From: Onchocerca volvulus
Lineage: Eukaryota; Nematoda; Chromadorea; Rhabditida; Onchocercidae
Direction: 5' to 3'
Assembly: GCA_000499405.2 (NCBI GenBank)
Contig: HG738138.1
Span: 5,186,675 to 5,250,674, forward strand
DNA: 64,000 nt
The notes under the pieces: model-generated
The model's input: the letters and a program-made list of their open reading frames with translations, nothing else
Databases searched by the model: none
Told to the model about the DNA's origin: nothing
Translations under genes and position numbers: made by a program
In this document: one piece after another, positions 13,001 to 25,925 of the stretch
Layout: each line of letters opens with the position of its first letter
Numbering within the stretch: position 1 is the first letter of the stretch

Positions 13001-14234
13001 TTAATTCAGCAATTATCTTGAATTCTCATTGAACGATATCGTCTAGACAAATATTTGACAATTTTCCAACCCAGTATTTTTCTGCTATTTTCACTTACCA
13101 AACTTCCAGTGATTTCCTCCACCAAAATCTTCAATCTGTATATAAAATTTAATTGAAAAAAAAATCATTTAATTTTAGGTATTTTGTATATAACGTTATT
13201 TGTCGGGTAGAAAAAAAAGACGATGAAATGTCGTAGTTTTCAGAGTTAATGTTTCAACTTTTCAATTAATACATTCATCAAATATTTTCTTATTTTTCGG
13301 GACATGAGCACTAACAGAAATGCATTCTCTTCGTAATAACTGGTGAGTTTTGCTTTAAAATAGTTGAAGAATACGTAAATCTTGTCAAAATTTTCTAATT
13401 CTAATTAAATGAGTAGTTGAGTAATTGAAAAAAAGAGTGATTGAAGCAACAAGTTAGCCTCATAAATTTTCCTCCTGAGCTTTTTATTTGATTTTAAAGC
13501 AATTTTATTGTCTTTTGGATCTTCTATTGAGCAAATTCTCGTGGAAGATTTCAATAACATCTTTTGTTTTTTTCCGATCAAAAGATCAGCGCCATTTTAA
13601 AAAAGTAATGGTAACAAAAATATTTTTTCTTCTTAAAGGATAAAATGTACTTCTGGATTAACAGTAGCTTATCAAGACAGTCTTTTACCAAGAAACTGGG
13701 CTTTACAAATTTGATTTGTTCACGAATGTCATACTTAATAGATGGAATAAAAAGCTTTTTTAGCGTCACTTCATTGTTCTTACATAATGACAACATTTTA
13801 AGGAATTGTTTGCTATCACCACTAATGTCAACATGTTTGCTCCTTTCCTCAAAGTAAATGAAATAAATATTGCGAATGGCAAGAAATTCCTTTCTGTTTG
13901 TGATATGCGTAGTTCTTGAGACAAGAATTAGTATCGAGCATCGACTTAATTACAAGCAATCATTACCTCGAGGACTGTTCTCCAAACTTATTTTCTCGAA
14001 AAAGAGGGGGAAATTATTCGCTATGGGAAGTTTTCTTTTCTTGAAAAATAATTAGCTATCCGGACTAAAGTAGTTAAACTGACAGTTTCCAATAGAATGT
14101 AAAAGTGTGATCCATTATCAACTATATACATATGCAGTACACATTTTCTGCTGTTGTTATACCTAAGATCATTGATTAACACCGGATAATGATAGATTGC
14201 CTTTCCCATTTATTCGTTTTTTTTGCTTTTTTTT

Positions 14235-14235
<1 letters not shown>

Positions 14236-14289
<54 letters not shown>
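14236..14289. repeat. poly(T) tract
   Basis: Essentially uninterrupted T run of about 54 bases in intergenic DNA. Confidence 0.95.
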
Positions 14290-17200
14290 CAGTGGGAGAA
14301 ATAATTGACTATACATTAAACAAAACAAATAGCCTTTTACCGCATACGAAAATAAAAGTGAATATTAACAAATGATTTAATCAGGAAATAATAATTCGAT
14401 CCATTTTCTACTTCTGAAATTGAAAACAACAACTTGATCAAAATTATACAAACAAGTCCACATTAGCTGCAATTTTTGCAGTTATTCCATTCATTTGAAC
14501 TTCTTGTGAGATTCAGAAATAAATGTTTTAGCATAAATTGAAATATGTTTATGTGGGGATATGTATGCAGCAAGGAAAAGAAAGGAATTGACTTCAAGTT
14601 CATTTTTTCCGCCTTTTGCTCCTCTATATTTTGGTGGTGTCAAATAAACTTCTTTGTGTTTCACATACTTAAATTACAGGATAAATGGGGATGAATATGT
14701 CATCGACAGGTTGCAGAAAGACTCATGTCACACATCTAGGTATACTTCATTGCTCACATGTTGAATTCGTTCCTCATTTTTTATGCATTGAAATCAATTT
14801 TATTTTAAGCTTTCATTTTTTTTTTTTTTGATATTTCCATCCGCATATATTTATGAGTTTCAATGCATAATGTGCTTTTTGCTGCTCAAGATACTGAATT
14901 GTCAATTTTTAAAATGGGACAGAATATTTTTCGTGTCATTTTTTCCGACCTCAATCCTAACCTTCATTTTATCATTATCTTCAGGTTTATGTCGTGATTA
15001 TGTCTTACTGTGGCTTAAGAAATAGCAAAATGTATCGGAATAGTTGTAAGAAGTGAACGTTTTTCGCTAATTTACTCTCCTTTTATTCATTTCCGTTTCG
15101 TAACAGGAAAGAAAAAAATCAACAAATTTGCCAAATCTTTTCGCCAAGTCGCCTATAGTGAGAAAAATCAGCTGAATGTGAACAGACAGTAAAAATAGGA
15201 AATCCACCCATTTCTTCTGGAAAATTTTTTAGATAGTGAACTAATTATCAGGCAGAGAAAATGAAGTGAATTATTGGATTGCAAATTTCTACAATCTCAG
15301 TTCACTCGAACATCGAAAGGATAAGATTTCTCAATAGCAAAAAATAGACGAAGTGAAAAGTGCTATCAGACTTCTGTAAAATCACGAATACTATTTCACG
15401 GATGTCACCGAGAAAAAAATTGTTTGCAGTGTTTTGGAATCTCAGATTACCTAGATAATTGACTGACAAATTCCAAACTATAATAAAGAAAATATTTGAA
15501 TATGTTTTCAGCAGTAGAAAGATAAACCAAAAAATTAATCCATGGCAGAAAAATTGAGAACTGATAGGTTAGTTTTATTATCGATCTTATTCGTATATGA
15601 AATGCAATATGATTTTTTTTTGCATAAATGGACAACTTTCTTACATTTAATCCAAGCTCGTTCTGCTAGTTTTGAGGCTGATAGCTACGAAATTCATATA
15701 CGAATCCTCATGGAAGCCAAATATACATAATTTCGAAACAGCATGGCACTCTTTTAAAAACTATATGATTTGGTTAGCATTAAGTAATTACAAAATAATC
15801 GCCAAGTAATGAAATAAGTTCAAGAATGATAGATTCGAATTATTTGTTCCGATGTATCGCCTTCATCGTAATACAGATGCATTTGGATGGACAAGTTCGA
15901 AGGTCTTTGCTTGGTTGCACTAAAAAAAAATTCAATAATCTTAGGTATTTAATTCATTCAAATTTATGAATTTTCCTATGTGATCTCATTTTTATGCTGT
16001 TGGATTGCATGAGTTATAATTTATTTACATTCTTTAAACTGTATTATCACCATCGAGTGATGACCGAGCATTTGATGTTGATAACGAGCAGTACATCTTT
16101 TAAAACTACAACGAAGTTAGTTTAAAAGTTTTCCGTCATAAGATCGGCTATTGGTTTACGTAACAAAGTGTTTTTTTCTTTTTGTTGTTCAAATATACCA
16201 TTTTTATAAAACTAAGATATCATTTCTAGACGGCATGCCAAAACTTTTTTCTCACAATGAACAGTTGTCTACATTTTCTAACTGAACCATATTCTCCATA
16301 TTTATGGAATGGTTTTTATTCTAAGCATTTGCAAAGTACTCAAAAGCAGTTTTGAAAAACTTTTTTTAAAGATTGCAAAAAGGGAGTACTTTGAACAAGA
16401 GATTTATCCATGAGATTTTGCTTAACGAATAGCTGGATTTCAGAAATGTTCATAGTATATTTAATTCAACTAACCTTTTTATTCATTTCTGTAACAAAAA
16501 ACACACATTTATTCAAACTTATCAGTCGATTAAGTTATCTTTACTAATATAATTTAAGCATTCAAACATTTTTTCAATGCACAAACCAATAGAAAACGTC
16601 GAATATACTTAATTATTGTCAAGTGGAAAGTGGATGCTAGTTGCAACTCAAAACTCTGAATGGGATAAATAACTAATCACAATTTATACGCTAAAATGCC
16701 TTTCATCATCTGTTGATAATCAAATGTGAACTGATAATTGGACAATATTCTTGGTATATGACATGGAAATGTGAACTTTATTGCACATCAAGTTATGTGC
16801 TTATTGTTCCATCCACAAATAGTTGTCCTGATGACGCGGAATGGATCCAGGTAGTAGGAGGAAACTTTATTTTACAGCTCATAAACAGCCAACATATGAT
16901 CAATTTTTGAAGCGAATTGAAAGGTTTTGCAACATTTGCTATTTCACAGCTTGTCTTATATTCGTTCGATCTTATTTCTTTATTTACTGACATTTCTCTC
17001 CTTTTCCCGTTTTTCTTTTTAAAAACGGAAAATTGCAATTTTCTTTCATAGCTGATTAAAAATGAATTTGTAACTTATCAAAAAGGAGAGGAAATATTGG
17101 TTAATCATAGCTTAATTGTGAAGTTCCTGTCATTCCTCTTTTTAGATGTAGCAAACTTCGGTTATTATTTCCTACACTAGGAATTTTGAAGATAGCGTTA

Positions 17201-17959
17201 AAGCTTTTTTTTTGTGTTGCAATTCTGAAAAGGACAATTTTTCCATATTTCAATGAAAGCCAAGTTGCTGGCTGTAGATTAACTGGATAACTTGTGCATG
17301 GAGCTGATTAAGTACTAAGGAAGAAATATTGCGTTTAAGCAGAAAGCCTCGTCTCTATTGCATCATTTCACCAACTGATCCTGGAAAACAAAATAATCCT
17401 CGCTACTGGCATATTTTTAAATCTTTGGTTCTTCCATACTCAAAAGAGGTTGCTTCATTAATTTCATGAAGAGGAGAGAATAATGATGATTACAATAAGC
17501 AAGTACGAATGCTGACAGCTGCATGACTAAGGTTGATAAAATTATATGTGTTTTAAGTCTCTTTTCACAAACGAATAGGATATTTTTGAATGTTTTTTTC
17601 AATTTATTCTTCTTTTATTTCAGTTTCAGTTTTTTATTTTGCAATATGATTTATATTTGTTCCAGTCTATCGAATTTTAATTTCCCATATTTGAATACTG
17701 AATATGTACATCTATTTATTCATACTTCATTTGAGCATGTTCTCGAACATGATTAATTGTCGTTTACTAATATTTTCCACATTTTGATTGGGATTCTATG
17801 CATCAGTAAAACAACAGAATATCGGCCTGAATGTTACTTCGCCCAAAATGTTGAATTAATTTCCGCAGAACATTTTGTTGGATCATTGTGGTGTTTTATC
17901 ATTTTAATATAGGTCTGATTCATCGCAACTTTGTTTTTTTAGGTTTGTAATGTTTGATT

Positions 17960-18560
17960 AAATCACAGGATCTTATGGCAGGTGATTAGATTGCACAGTG
18001 GAGGTTTTGCAACGCGAATCACTTATCATTGGAGGATATGATAACGACCGGAAAGGTGGTTGGTTAACTTGCAGTTCGAAATAGTCTGCCAAGAAATGCA
18101 GCATCATTGAAGTTCGAAGTTGCAGGTCGTCGAGAAGAAGCAGTAATGATTTTAGGCCTCTGTTCCATCTTCCTTCTCCACTCATCACCGATGACGCACA
18201 TTGGAACTATTCTGCTCATTTTTGAAACATATTTCGTTCTAATTGAACTTTGACTGCTGCATCTTCCCGTTCTCCTCTGTTGCTATGGATATTTCGTCCT
18301 CTATCTCTATCTATCTGTCCCACCTCATTAGATATGTATGTATATTGCTGCTACATCACATATGTCTCTGTGGCCAACTTGTGCAGGTTCAGCACATTTG
18401 TCGTTTGACAGCTAACTCCAAGCTATCTCGGCTGTATCATGCTTGTTTCTCCGATTCGGTTGCTGCATCTGTTGTGGTCTCGATTGATCATTGTTCAACG
18501 ATTCGATGGTACCGATGGCTGTGTCAATTTTTCAATTTCCAATTCAATTTTAACAATTCA
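17960..18560. other. GC-raised intergenic patch of unknown role
   Basis: About 600 bp with visibly more G and C than the flanking 9 kb, about 2 kb upstream of the RIIa-IQ gene. It holds open frames on both strands (plus 18243-18563; minus 17973-18188). Another minus frame starting MEQRPKIITASSRR ends at a possible GTTAAC donor. None resembles a family I know. Could be a regulatory block, a non-coding first exon or a decayed gene. Confidence 0.3.
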
Positions 18561-20497
18561 TAGTGTTCAAATTAAATTTTAATGCTGTCTATCGACAAAT
18601 CGTTCGTCTTCCTTCATCCGTCTACTCGGCTTGAGTATTACAACAGTTCGAATATTATTTTTGCAGGATAAAACCAAACAGATATTCATCAAATTTTTTC
18701 ACATGTTATCTAATTGCTTATCTAAATTCTGCGAAATTATTTGCATCAGAAGGTATGCAATACAGTTAGAGCTTAACAGGTTTCTGATTTGGTTTCTATT
18801 ACCTTATCTTTGTCGTCTTGTTTGAGGCATCTCTCACATACATTCCGCTGCGCTTTCTTTTTTTAACATAACAACTGTGTGAATTTTTTAACAGTACAAC
18901 TTTGTGAAAAATGGAGATCAAATTTTATGAGTTGAAAATGCTTCTACGGAATTTGACCTGAATATTTCACTGTGTCGTAAGATTGGTGATTTCTAACCAG
19001 CTGTGACGAGGCAGAGCGAAAATATCTTCTAAAGCTTGAAGAAAACCAAGAAGATAGCACCATTTATTGACTGACTTAAATGAAACGTCTAAACTTGGAC
19101 TCTTAACTAATTGATTAAATGAAGCTTAATTATTCCATTTAATGTGTGATAAGAAAGTTGTAATTTTTTTTCTGGTAGACCCATGACAACGTTGCATGGT
19201 GTAGACCATCACCTCGAAGAGCAAGAGTTGGATTATTAAAAAGTTATATAAATTACTTTATTTGAGATTTCGAATACTCTTGAAATTTATAACAGTATAT
19301 TTTATTCCCGAAAAATCTAAACAAGCCTTTCTAATCAAAGAAAAAAAAAATGCAAAATTTTAAGATTAATTTTGAGAGACATGTGAAAAAATTGTTGTCC
19401 TTACCTTATAATCGGGATTAGTAACAAATGTTTCCTTCCTTTTTTGATTAATTAATTATGCAAGGATACGAAGTGGACGAAGGACTGCATCTCAGAGTCA
19501 TCTAAATGCATTCTAATGATGGATGATGAAAAAAAAAGAATAATGCTAATGATAGGGGATAGAAGAATTTCTGTGTCCTTATCATATTATTCTTTCCGTT
19601 TAATCCTTTTCCTAACAAATGCCATTTTCATTTTCCGTGCCTTTTTATAACAGACACAATATTGGACGACACTAAATCACTGGTATTTAAAATTTTATTT
19701 ATGTAAACTCAACTAGAAATTAAAGTGAAAGTTCATGTGCTTCGTCTAAAAATCGTTTACTTCATCCATAAGTTGAAATCCGAACTAGCACGGTATGCCT
19801 CTTTCGAACCTTATGACTGGATGCATTTGCGTCTTCCCAGTTGAACAAAATTAATGATTTTAACGAAATGACGAAAAAAGGCATTAGATGAAATGTTTAA
19901 ACGAATGAAAAAGGAAACACATAGAACACTTGAGTATTTTCTTTTTTTTTTTTTAAATGAAGATACATATTACCAACTGAAATTGTTGCATTTAATTAGG
20001 TTAACGAATTTAGCCTTTTTTAAAGTTTGACCCCATCATTTCTTATCATAATTTTAATCTCTGCTTTGAATTTCATCAAAATTATTAAAAAAAAAAATTA
20101 ATCAAAATAATTTGTGATCTCTTAGGATCTCAATTTGCTGGTTTCGTATAAATGAAAATATTTAGTACAATTCTTGGTTTGTGATTCTGATAAATGAATC
20201 GTATTTGAACTAAAATTGCTTTGTAATCATTTTAATTATACTCATTTGCTATCTCATTTGTTTTATTATAAAGCTGAGAGGATTATTTACCTTGATCATT
20301 TTGTTACCAGAATAGTGCTTTATATATTACACTTATCTGATCTTCTATTTCCTGACTTTTCTATTTCTTAAAATATTTAGTCAGAAATATGATTCCATTA
20401 AGAGTGATATTCCATGTATTTATTTATTTTTTCCGTGTATTTATTTCACCTATTGATTAATTTTCCAGTTGTATGTTTTTTTATTGCAGAAAACCAT

Positions 20498-23157
20498 ATG
20501 GCAGAATCATCAAATGAAAATTACAAAGTACCAGCTGGACTGCGTCCATTACTAGAAGCGTTAGTACGTGAAACACTGAGAATACAGCCAAGTGATTTGA
20601 TCAGTTTTTCGATGCTGTTTTTCAGTATCTTACAAAAACATCGCAAAGGTAGGTTTTGAAATCTTTTGAATTCTTTCAAAATTTGTGTGTGGGATATTTT
20701 TAACAGTACATAACCAAAAATTACTGCTTTCGAGAAATTATTATCAATTAGCTGTACCCCGCCCCGCTCGGTGTGGTCGGTCCACCTAGTCTATATAAAT
20801 ATAAATGTTCGACTCACTTACTTTTACCTGTCACAGGTGTGATAGGTACTTTGACCTCACTTTTTTATATATAAATCGGAGCATTTGGCGGGAAACATGT
20901 TTATCCTTCCGGACAGATAAAAATTTATATAGAAACGCGCATCTATTCGAATACAACATTATATCAAATTTTCAAAGCAATCATTAAAGAACTTGCAACG
21001 TTGTATGAAAAGCCACAACGAGCATACAATTTTGTTTCTATAGATTAGCACTTCTTTTGGGATCATACTTGGCTCGAAGAAATTGAAACATCAAATTTGT
21101 TAAGAAACTTGCAATTTTCGAAATCCAGTACTCAAATTTCCAATCATTCCCTCTTTTTGTGAAATTAAACACAGTTGGCTTGACCAGTTCATTTCTTTCA
21201 TATATGTGAGTTCAGCTTCTTCCATCGGTAACTCATCTTTTGATCAGTATAACATGGTTAAACGTATTAACACTTACATTGTATCACTTATTCATCATCA
21301 AACAGTGACTGACGAGAACTTTCAGAATAGAAATATGGTTAAATTTGAAAAAATAAGTTGATTGGGAACCAACATAATATCAGAACGCAACTTTTAGCTA
21401 GCAAGTAAAGAAATCTGTTTTACTATTGTTGTCTCTAAATATGATGACGACATCAAAACTGAGCTCATTTTTTTCCAGAGAATAATGCAGAAGATGTGCT
21501 AAAGGATCCTGCTTTATATGAATTTTTCAAAAATGATCTATGGAAGCAGGTTAGCATGGATTTTTTGCAGAGTCTTCTATGCCAATACTAATTAATATTT
21601 ATGTCTAAAAAATGGAGAAAAAGAAATTTTTGACTTTGAGCCAAATTTATCAAACTGAAATGCTTGAAAGTTCAAGTTTTAAAATTTGCTGAGCATCTTC
21701 TTGTTGATAATTGATAATTTAAATGAAATAAAATTCAGTATCACGAAAAAGGGAATGACATGACCGAGCGATCGTCAAGACCTTTAGACAAAGCAGCCAC
21801 GAAAATTCAAGCAGCATTTCGTGGACATATTGTAAGTATTACTGACTAATAATTTTAATTTATTAATTTTAAATTTGTAAAATCCTGTATTATGTCTATT
21901 TCGTTTCATTATTTTTCCACCCCGCATCCCTTTTAGGTTCGAGCCAATCCAGAAAAGTATGGTCTTAGCAAAAAGGAAACTGATATCGTTTGCCCGTCGA
22001 TGAAGTGCATCAATTCACAAAATGCGGGAAAAGATTTAAAGTTGGTTTTGGTTCGTTAATAATATCCATAGAGGTTCATAAATTTTCAGCAATTTTTGTC
22101 AATCAGCATTTTACTTAAGAAATAGCAAGATCATGGGAGAGTAGAAGAAAAGGATGCCTATACGGAAAGGTTTAAAAAGTATATCCGAATACCATCGATG
22201 TTACAAAATTAGTAAAAAGCCAGTAAAGCTGTAACCAGTAAATTAATAAAGATTGACAAATATTTGATATATTCAAATTGAAGATTAGCCTTTATATAAG
22301 TGGAATATATGGCAGGAAATCCGAATTTTATCCATATTCTCAGATCATTTTGCCTAGATGCCATTCTATTAATGCTACTGGTTCGGCGGCTGGGAGAGAT
22401 GCAGTTGAGGATCGAGCAGCAACCAGAATTCAGGCTGAAATTCGTGGTTTTTTAGCACGACGGCATCTTCAGCAAATAAAAAAAGAAGGGAATGAAGCCG
22501 CGAAAAAAATACAAGCACATATTAGGTCATCAATCCATTTGTTTTTCTTTTATTTAGTTTGTTTGAAAATTACTTCAATGATTTTGTACAGTGCGAGGTG
22601 AGATTCAATGTATTCTCTAAAGTACTGTTGCAGTCTAATTAATGCAATTCATTCAAAATCTTTCGGAATCGCTTGCTTGCTTCGGTACAAACTTTTGATG
22701 ATTGTTTGAATCAAACTGTCAGTAAACTTTAATGTGAGAATTACTTAATTATTTCAAGGTATTCTGCTCTTCACATCTTGAGTTATACAAAATAGGAAAC
22801 TAGAATAGTTGATATTCTTTAAATAAATAAATTGACATGTTTTTCAAATGAATATATATATATATATTCTTTGTTGAACGTTCAATCTCTTAAAGTGCGA
22901 TCCTTGTATTTCTTTAATACATTTAAGCAATGAATTTACTACAACCGAAAAAAGCCTACATTCTATTGAAGGAAATTTCATTGTTCAGATGCTTCAGGGG
23001 TTACTTAACGAGAAAACACCTTGATGAAGTGGGTATACCGCACAAACATTCGACTGTCGCACAGCTGCACAATGGTCTCCAAGAGGTTGGTCAAATTTTA
23101 AACCATTTTGGTAGGCTAGAATTTCTGAAACTTCCAAAATTCCACATTGCAAACTAG
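20498..23157 (+). CDS. RIIa docking domain + three IQ motifs protein, 251 aa
   Basis: Six coding exons: 20498-20648, 21479-21549, 21739-21831, 21937-22040, 22358-22525, 22989-23157. All phases agree and total 756 nt including TAG. Residues about 9-47 form an RIIa-type dimerisation/docking domain (VPAGLRPLLEALVRE followed by QPSDLISFSMLFF), which in PKA regulatory subunits and SP17/CABYR-like proteins binds AKAP helices. Three IQ motifs follow, starting near residues 93 (AATKIQAAFRGHI), 160 (AATRIQAEIRGFLARR) and 187 (AAKKIQAHIRCFRGYLTRK); IQ motifs bind calmodulin or myosin light chains. No signal peptide or TM segment. An acceptor (TTATTGCAG) ends 8 nt before the ATG, suggesting SL trans-splicing or a 5'UTR intron. 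Order RIIa then IQ matches the sperm protein 17 architecture with extra IQs. Role in this organism is inferred: a scaffold linking PKA-type signalling and calmodulin. Confidence 0.85.
20755..20990. repeat. GC-rich repeat-like insertion in intron 1 of the RIIa-IQ gene
   Basis: A sharp GC-rich stretch (CCCCGCCCCGCTCGG and following, about 20757-20793) breaks the AT-rich intron. It is followed by a short dyad ACCTGTCAC…GTGATAGGT at about 20826-20847. It looks like the end of a dispersed element, but no terminal repeats or target duplication could be fixed. Confidence 0.3.
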
Positions 23158-25650
23158 GAAGCTCGTTTGCCATTGGATGCATTTAAAATGCTCCACATAA
23201 AATGACAGTAATTTAATTATAACTCATCAAATCGGTAATATATTTGCAGCATGTTTAAAATATACAAACGAATTAAGAAACAACCTGAAAAAAGAAAACA
23301 CCATTTAAACGACAGGAGAGAAAAAATCCAACGAAAATGTGCACAGTCTCCTCATGATACTGAATGTCCCCTTTTTTTTGATTTGGTTTGATGAATAAGT
23401 ATTTGTCGCTGTATTGTGTATGGTTTGAGCAACATCATTACTATAGTACAGTTTTTAGCTTATTGTTGATTTGACTTGTATAATTTGGCATTTTTTGTAC
23501 TTTTCGAGCTCAAAGATTCTATATATTACTGTATATATTCTTAGAACCAGCATTTCAAGTGCACTATTCTTCATTGAATTACAATGGACGAAATTTCCGA
23601 TCAGTACAGGTTATAATTCCCTATCATTTTTCAGGATTCATTGTTGTATTGTAATTAATTGGCTGTGTGAGATGCTTTACTATAACTCATATAAAAGTTT
23701 AAGCATATTGTAAATGGAATATTTCAATAATTTTGCTTTATGGGAAAGTTGCAAAATGATTAGTAAATCAGTTTTTGAAAAAGTTCCATTCTACCTATAA
23801 GTCATTTAATCTCCCACATGTAATGATTTTTGTTGGTGAGAAATAACCTGATTTAAAATTTTTGGTATGTGAATAAATAACAGCGTTTGAACCCCTTCAC
23901 TGTTATGATTACAACACTGAAAGCACTGAAATTTCAAAGAAAATACAGAATATTTTCAATTTCATGAATGGAGAAACGGATAAGAATTCCGAGTAATAAT
24001 ATAATGGATAGGATAGGCTAGAATTGAAGGCACGATGCAGAGAAATGCGAAGTTTAAAATATGGAACTCGTAAGACGACAATTGCCCAAAAATTTTCGAT
24101 GCTCACTTAAACATAATTTCCCCACAAAAAAGAAGCATGAATTACTCTTCTTCTTTTGGAGGTTGATATGTAAATATTCGTGAGTCGCACATAAATTGAG
24201 TCAAGTTAAAAGTTAATTAAAAATTGAATGTTTATCACTTGAGATTGATACTGAACTAATGTCCGAAGAAATAAACAGGGAAAGATTAGCGATAAAGTTT
24301 TGAATGTTTACCACATTTTTGACAGTGTCAGCAACACAACTCTCACATATATATTAAAAAATAATGTTAATGTAATATTTCCGCATTTCCAAAAATTTTC
24401 CCAATGTAAGCAGTAATGAGTTACATTGAAGGGAAAATGATGCGAAAAACACATATGTACCACTAAATCTAGATATATTAATCTCTATGGCCTTTTCTAT
24501 TACGTATGTAAAATTTTTGGAAAAATTTTTGAAAACGCGGAAATATTACATTAACATTATTACTTACAATGAGGCTAAAAAAGTTATTCATGTCATATCA
24601 CAAAGATTTTAAATTGAATAATTTGCAGACTAAAAATTTGTATGCAAAAAAAAAAAAATTGATCATGAATTTTGGATTTTATAAAAGACGATAATTAGCA
24701 TAGAGCACTTCATTACATTGTCTCAAAAGTGAGCAAATAATTTCATTTGATGCTAGTTTATGAAATTTGAAAAAGTCGAACTTTTTAAGTCATTTAGTAT
24801 ACTGCTTTCTGTTTTCATATTTAATTATAAGAATAACAATATCTGTACTTCATAATAAGTAATATAATGTTCAGAATAATTTTTGTAAAATTTTTCAGCT
24901 ACGAGTATTTAAGAAATCTATGCAATATGTAAATCATTTTAATTCGAAAGTATATTTCATGCAAATGTTTGATAATTTTTTTTATTATTAAAGATCACAC
25001 ATTTTAGGTTTAGTGAATATAAAAAAATAAAAAAAAAATCATCGAGAGAAGATATGCAAAAAACAAAGCAAAGAAATTAAGAAATAGAAGTGAGAACAAA
25101 AATTTTGAAAATCGAAGGTAAAATAAACCAGATAGAATGACAATGAATAAATCTTGTCTCATGAAAACAAAGTGCATTTCTGGATTACTGGAAAAATCTC
25201 GAATGGCTAAAGATTAAATAGGCCTTTGTTGAGATAATTTTTCTTTTCTGCAAATTTCAGTTTAGATGATATTCTATTTTCCCGATAACTTTACATTGTA
25301 TTGTTTATTTTTGACAACAATTCATTTCACCAAAATGATCACGAAGATTTTGATAAAATTTTGCAATTGCTTTTGCTTTAATCTTTGAATTTGATTATCT
25401 ATTCGAAATTTTTACTTACAGTGTAATTAACAGCGTAATTTTTTCTTCTTTTTTAAAACTTATTTTCAATTTATTTCTTTTTTTAATCTTTTTTTTGATT
25501 AATTTACAAGTGCCAAATTTCGAATTTAATAATGTTTATTTAGTTATTCCTCATTTGCGCAAGCTAACTTATTCAATTTTAAAAATCAACGAAAATTTGC
25601 TTTAAATAAAAATGAGGATTAAAAAAAAGTCAACTTTTTCCTTTTTATTT
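23158..25650. other. intergenic region after the RIIa-IQ gene
   Basis: AT-rich; contains the inverted-repeat element at 24360-24561. No coding exon with supporting splice signals was recognised. Confidence 0.5.
24360..24561. mobile_element. MITE-like element with 25-bp perfect terminal inverted repeats
   Basis: The left end 24360-24384 (AATAATGTTAATG… to …TTTCCGC) is the exact reverse complement of 24537-24561. Complementarity continues imperfectly inward through a CCAAAAATTTT/AAAATTTTTGG block. A second dyad is nested inside (ATTTTCCC-AATGTAA near 24396-24411 against TTACATT-GAA-GGGAAAAT near 24431-24448). At about 200 bp with no ORF this fits a non-autonomous DNA transposon or a foldback element. 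No clear target-site duplication was found. Confidence 0.55.
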
Positions 25651-25680
25651 TGTGCGAAAGGATACTGATCACAAAGTTCA

Positions 25681-25924
25681 TAATATGAAAAAATCAGTAT
25701 GGAAAGTGCTAGTCATTTTGAATCTTTTAAAGTTGTCTGATATACAAGCTGCAGGAATGTTTGTCTCATTTTGCAGTTTTTTGCTTTTGCCGTCAGCTCC
25801 TCTGAAGTTACAATCCCCTTCATTTCAGAATCAGTCTCGGAAGGAACCAAAATCAGAAATTCTTTGGGATGAGTACGTCATCAAAAGCTTAAATCAAACC
25901 AATAGCGTGTCAGTTATAATCTAA
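25681..25924 (+). CDS. uncertain ORF upstream of the 103-aa gene
   Basis: An open frame whose second Met (about 25685) starts a hydrophobic signal-like stretch (MKKSVWKVLVILNLLKLS). It ends two bases before the ATG of the next candidate gene, in another frame. A 70-bp GTTTGT…TTTCAG segment inside (about 25758-25828) could be an intron; splicing it leads to an early stop. It may be a small secreted peptide gene, the 5' UTR of the downstream gene, or chance. Confidence 0.2.
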
Positions 25925-25925
25925 T

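Larger units (their letters stand above)
10091..20489. other. long intergenic region between the nephrin-like and RIIa-IQ genes
   Basis: A poly(A) signal AATAAA at 10241-10246 may end the nephrin-like transcript. The rest is AT-rich with short open frames lacking coding character. Exceptions are a spliceable candidate exon at 14680-14764, a poly(T) tract at 14236-14289 and a patch of raised GC at about 17,960-18,560. The last kilobases may hold 5' regulatory sequence of the downstream gene. Confidence 0.5.

Noticed and set aside
16713..16910. Short coding-looking peptide (STNSCPDDAEWIQ) followed by GTAGTA
   Set aside because: No partner exon with matching phase, and no family; treated as chance.
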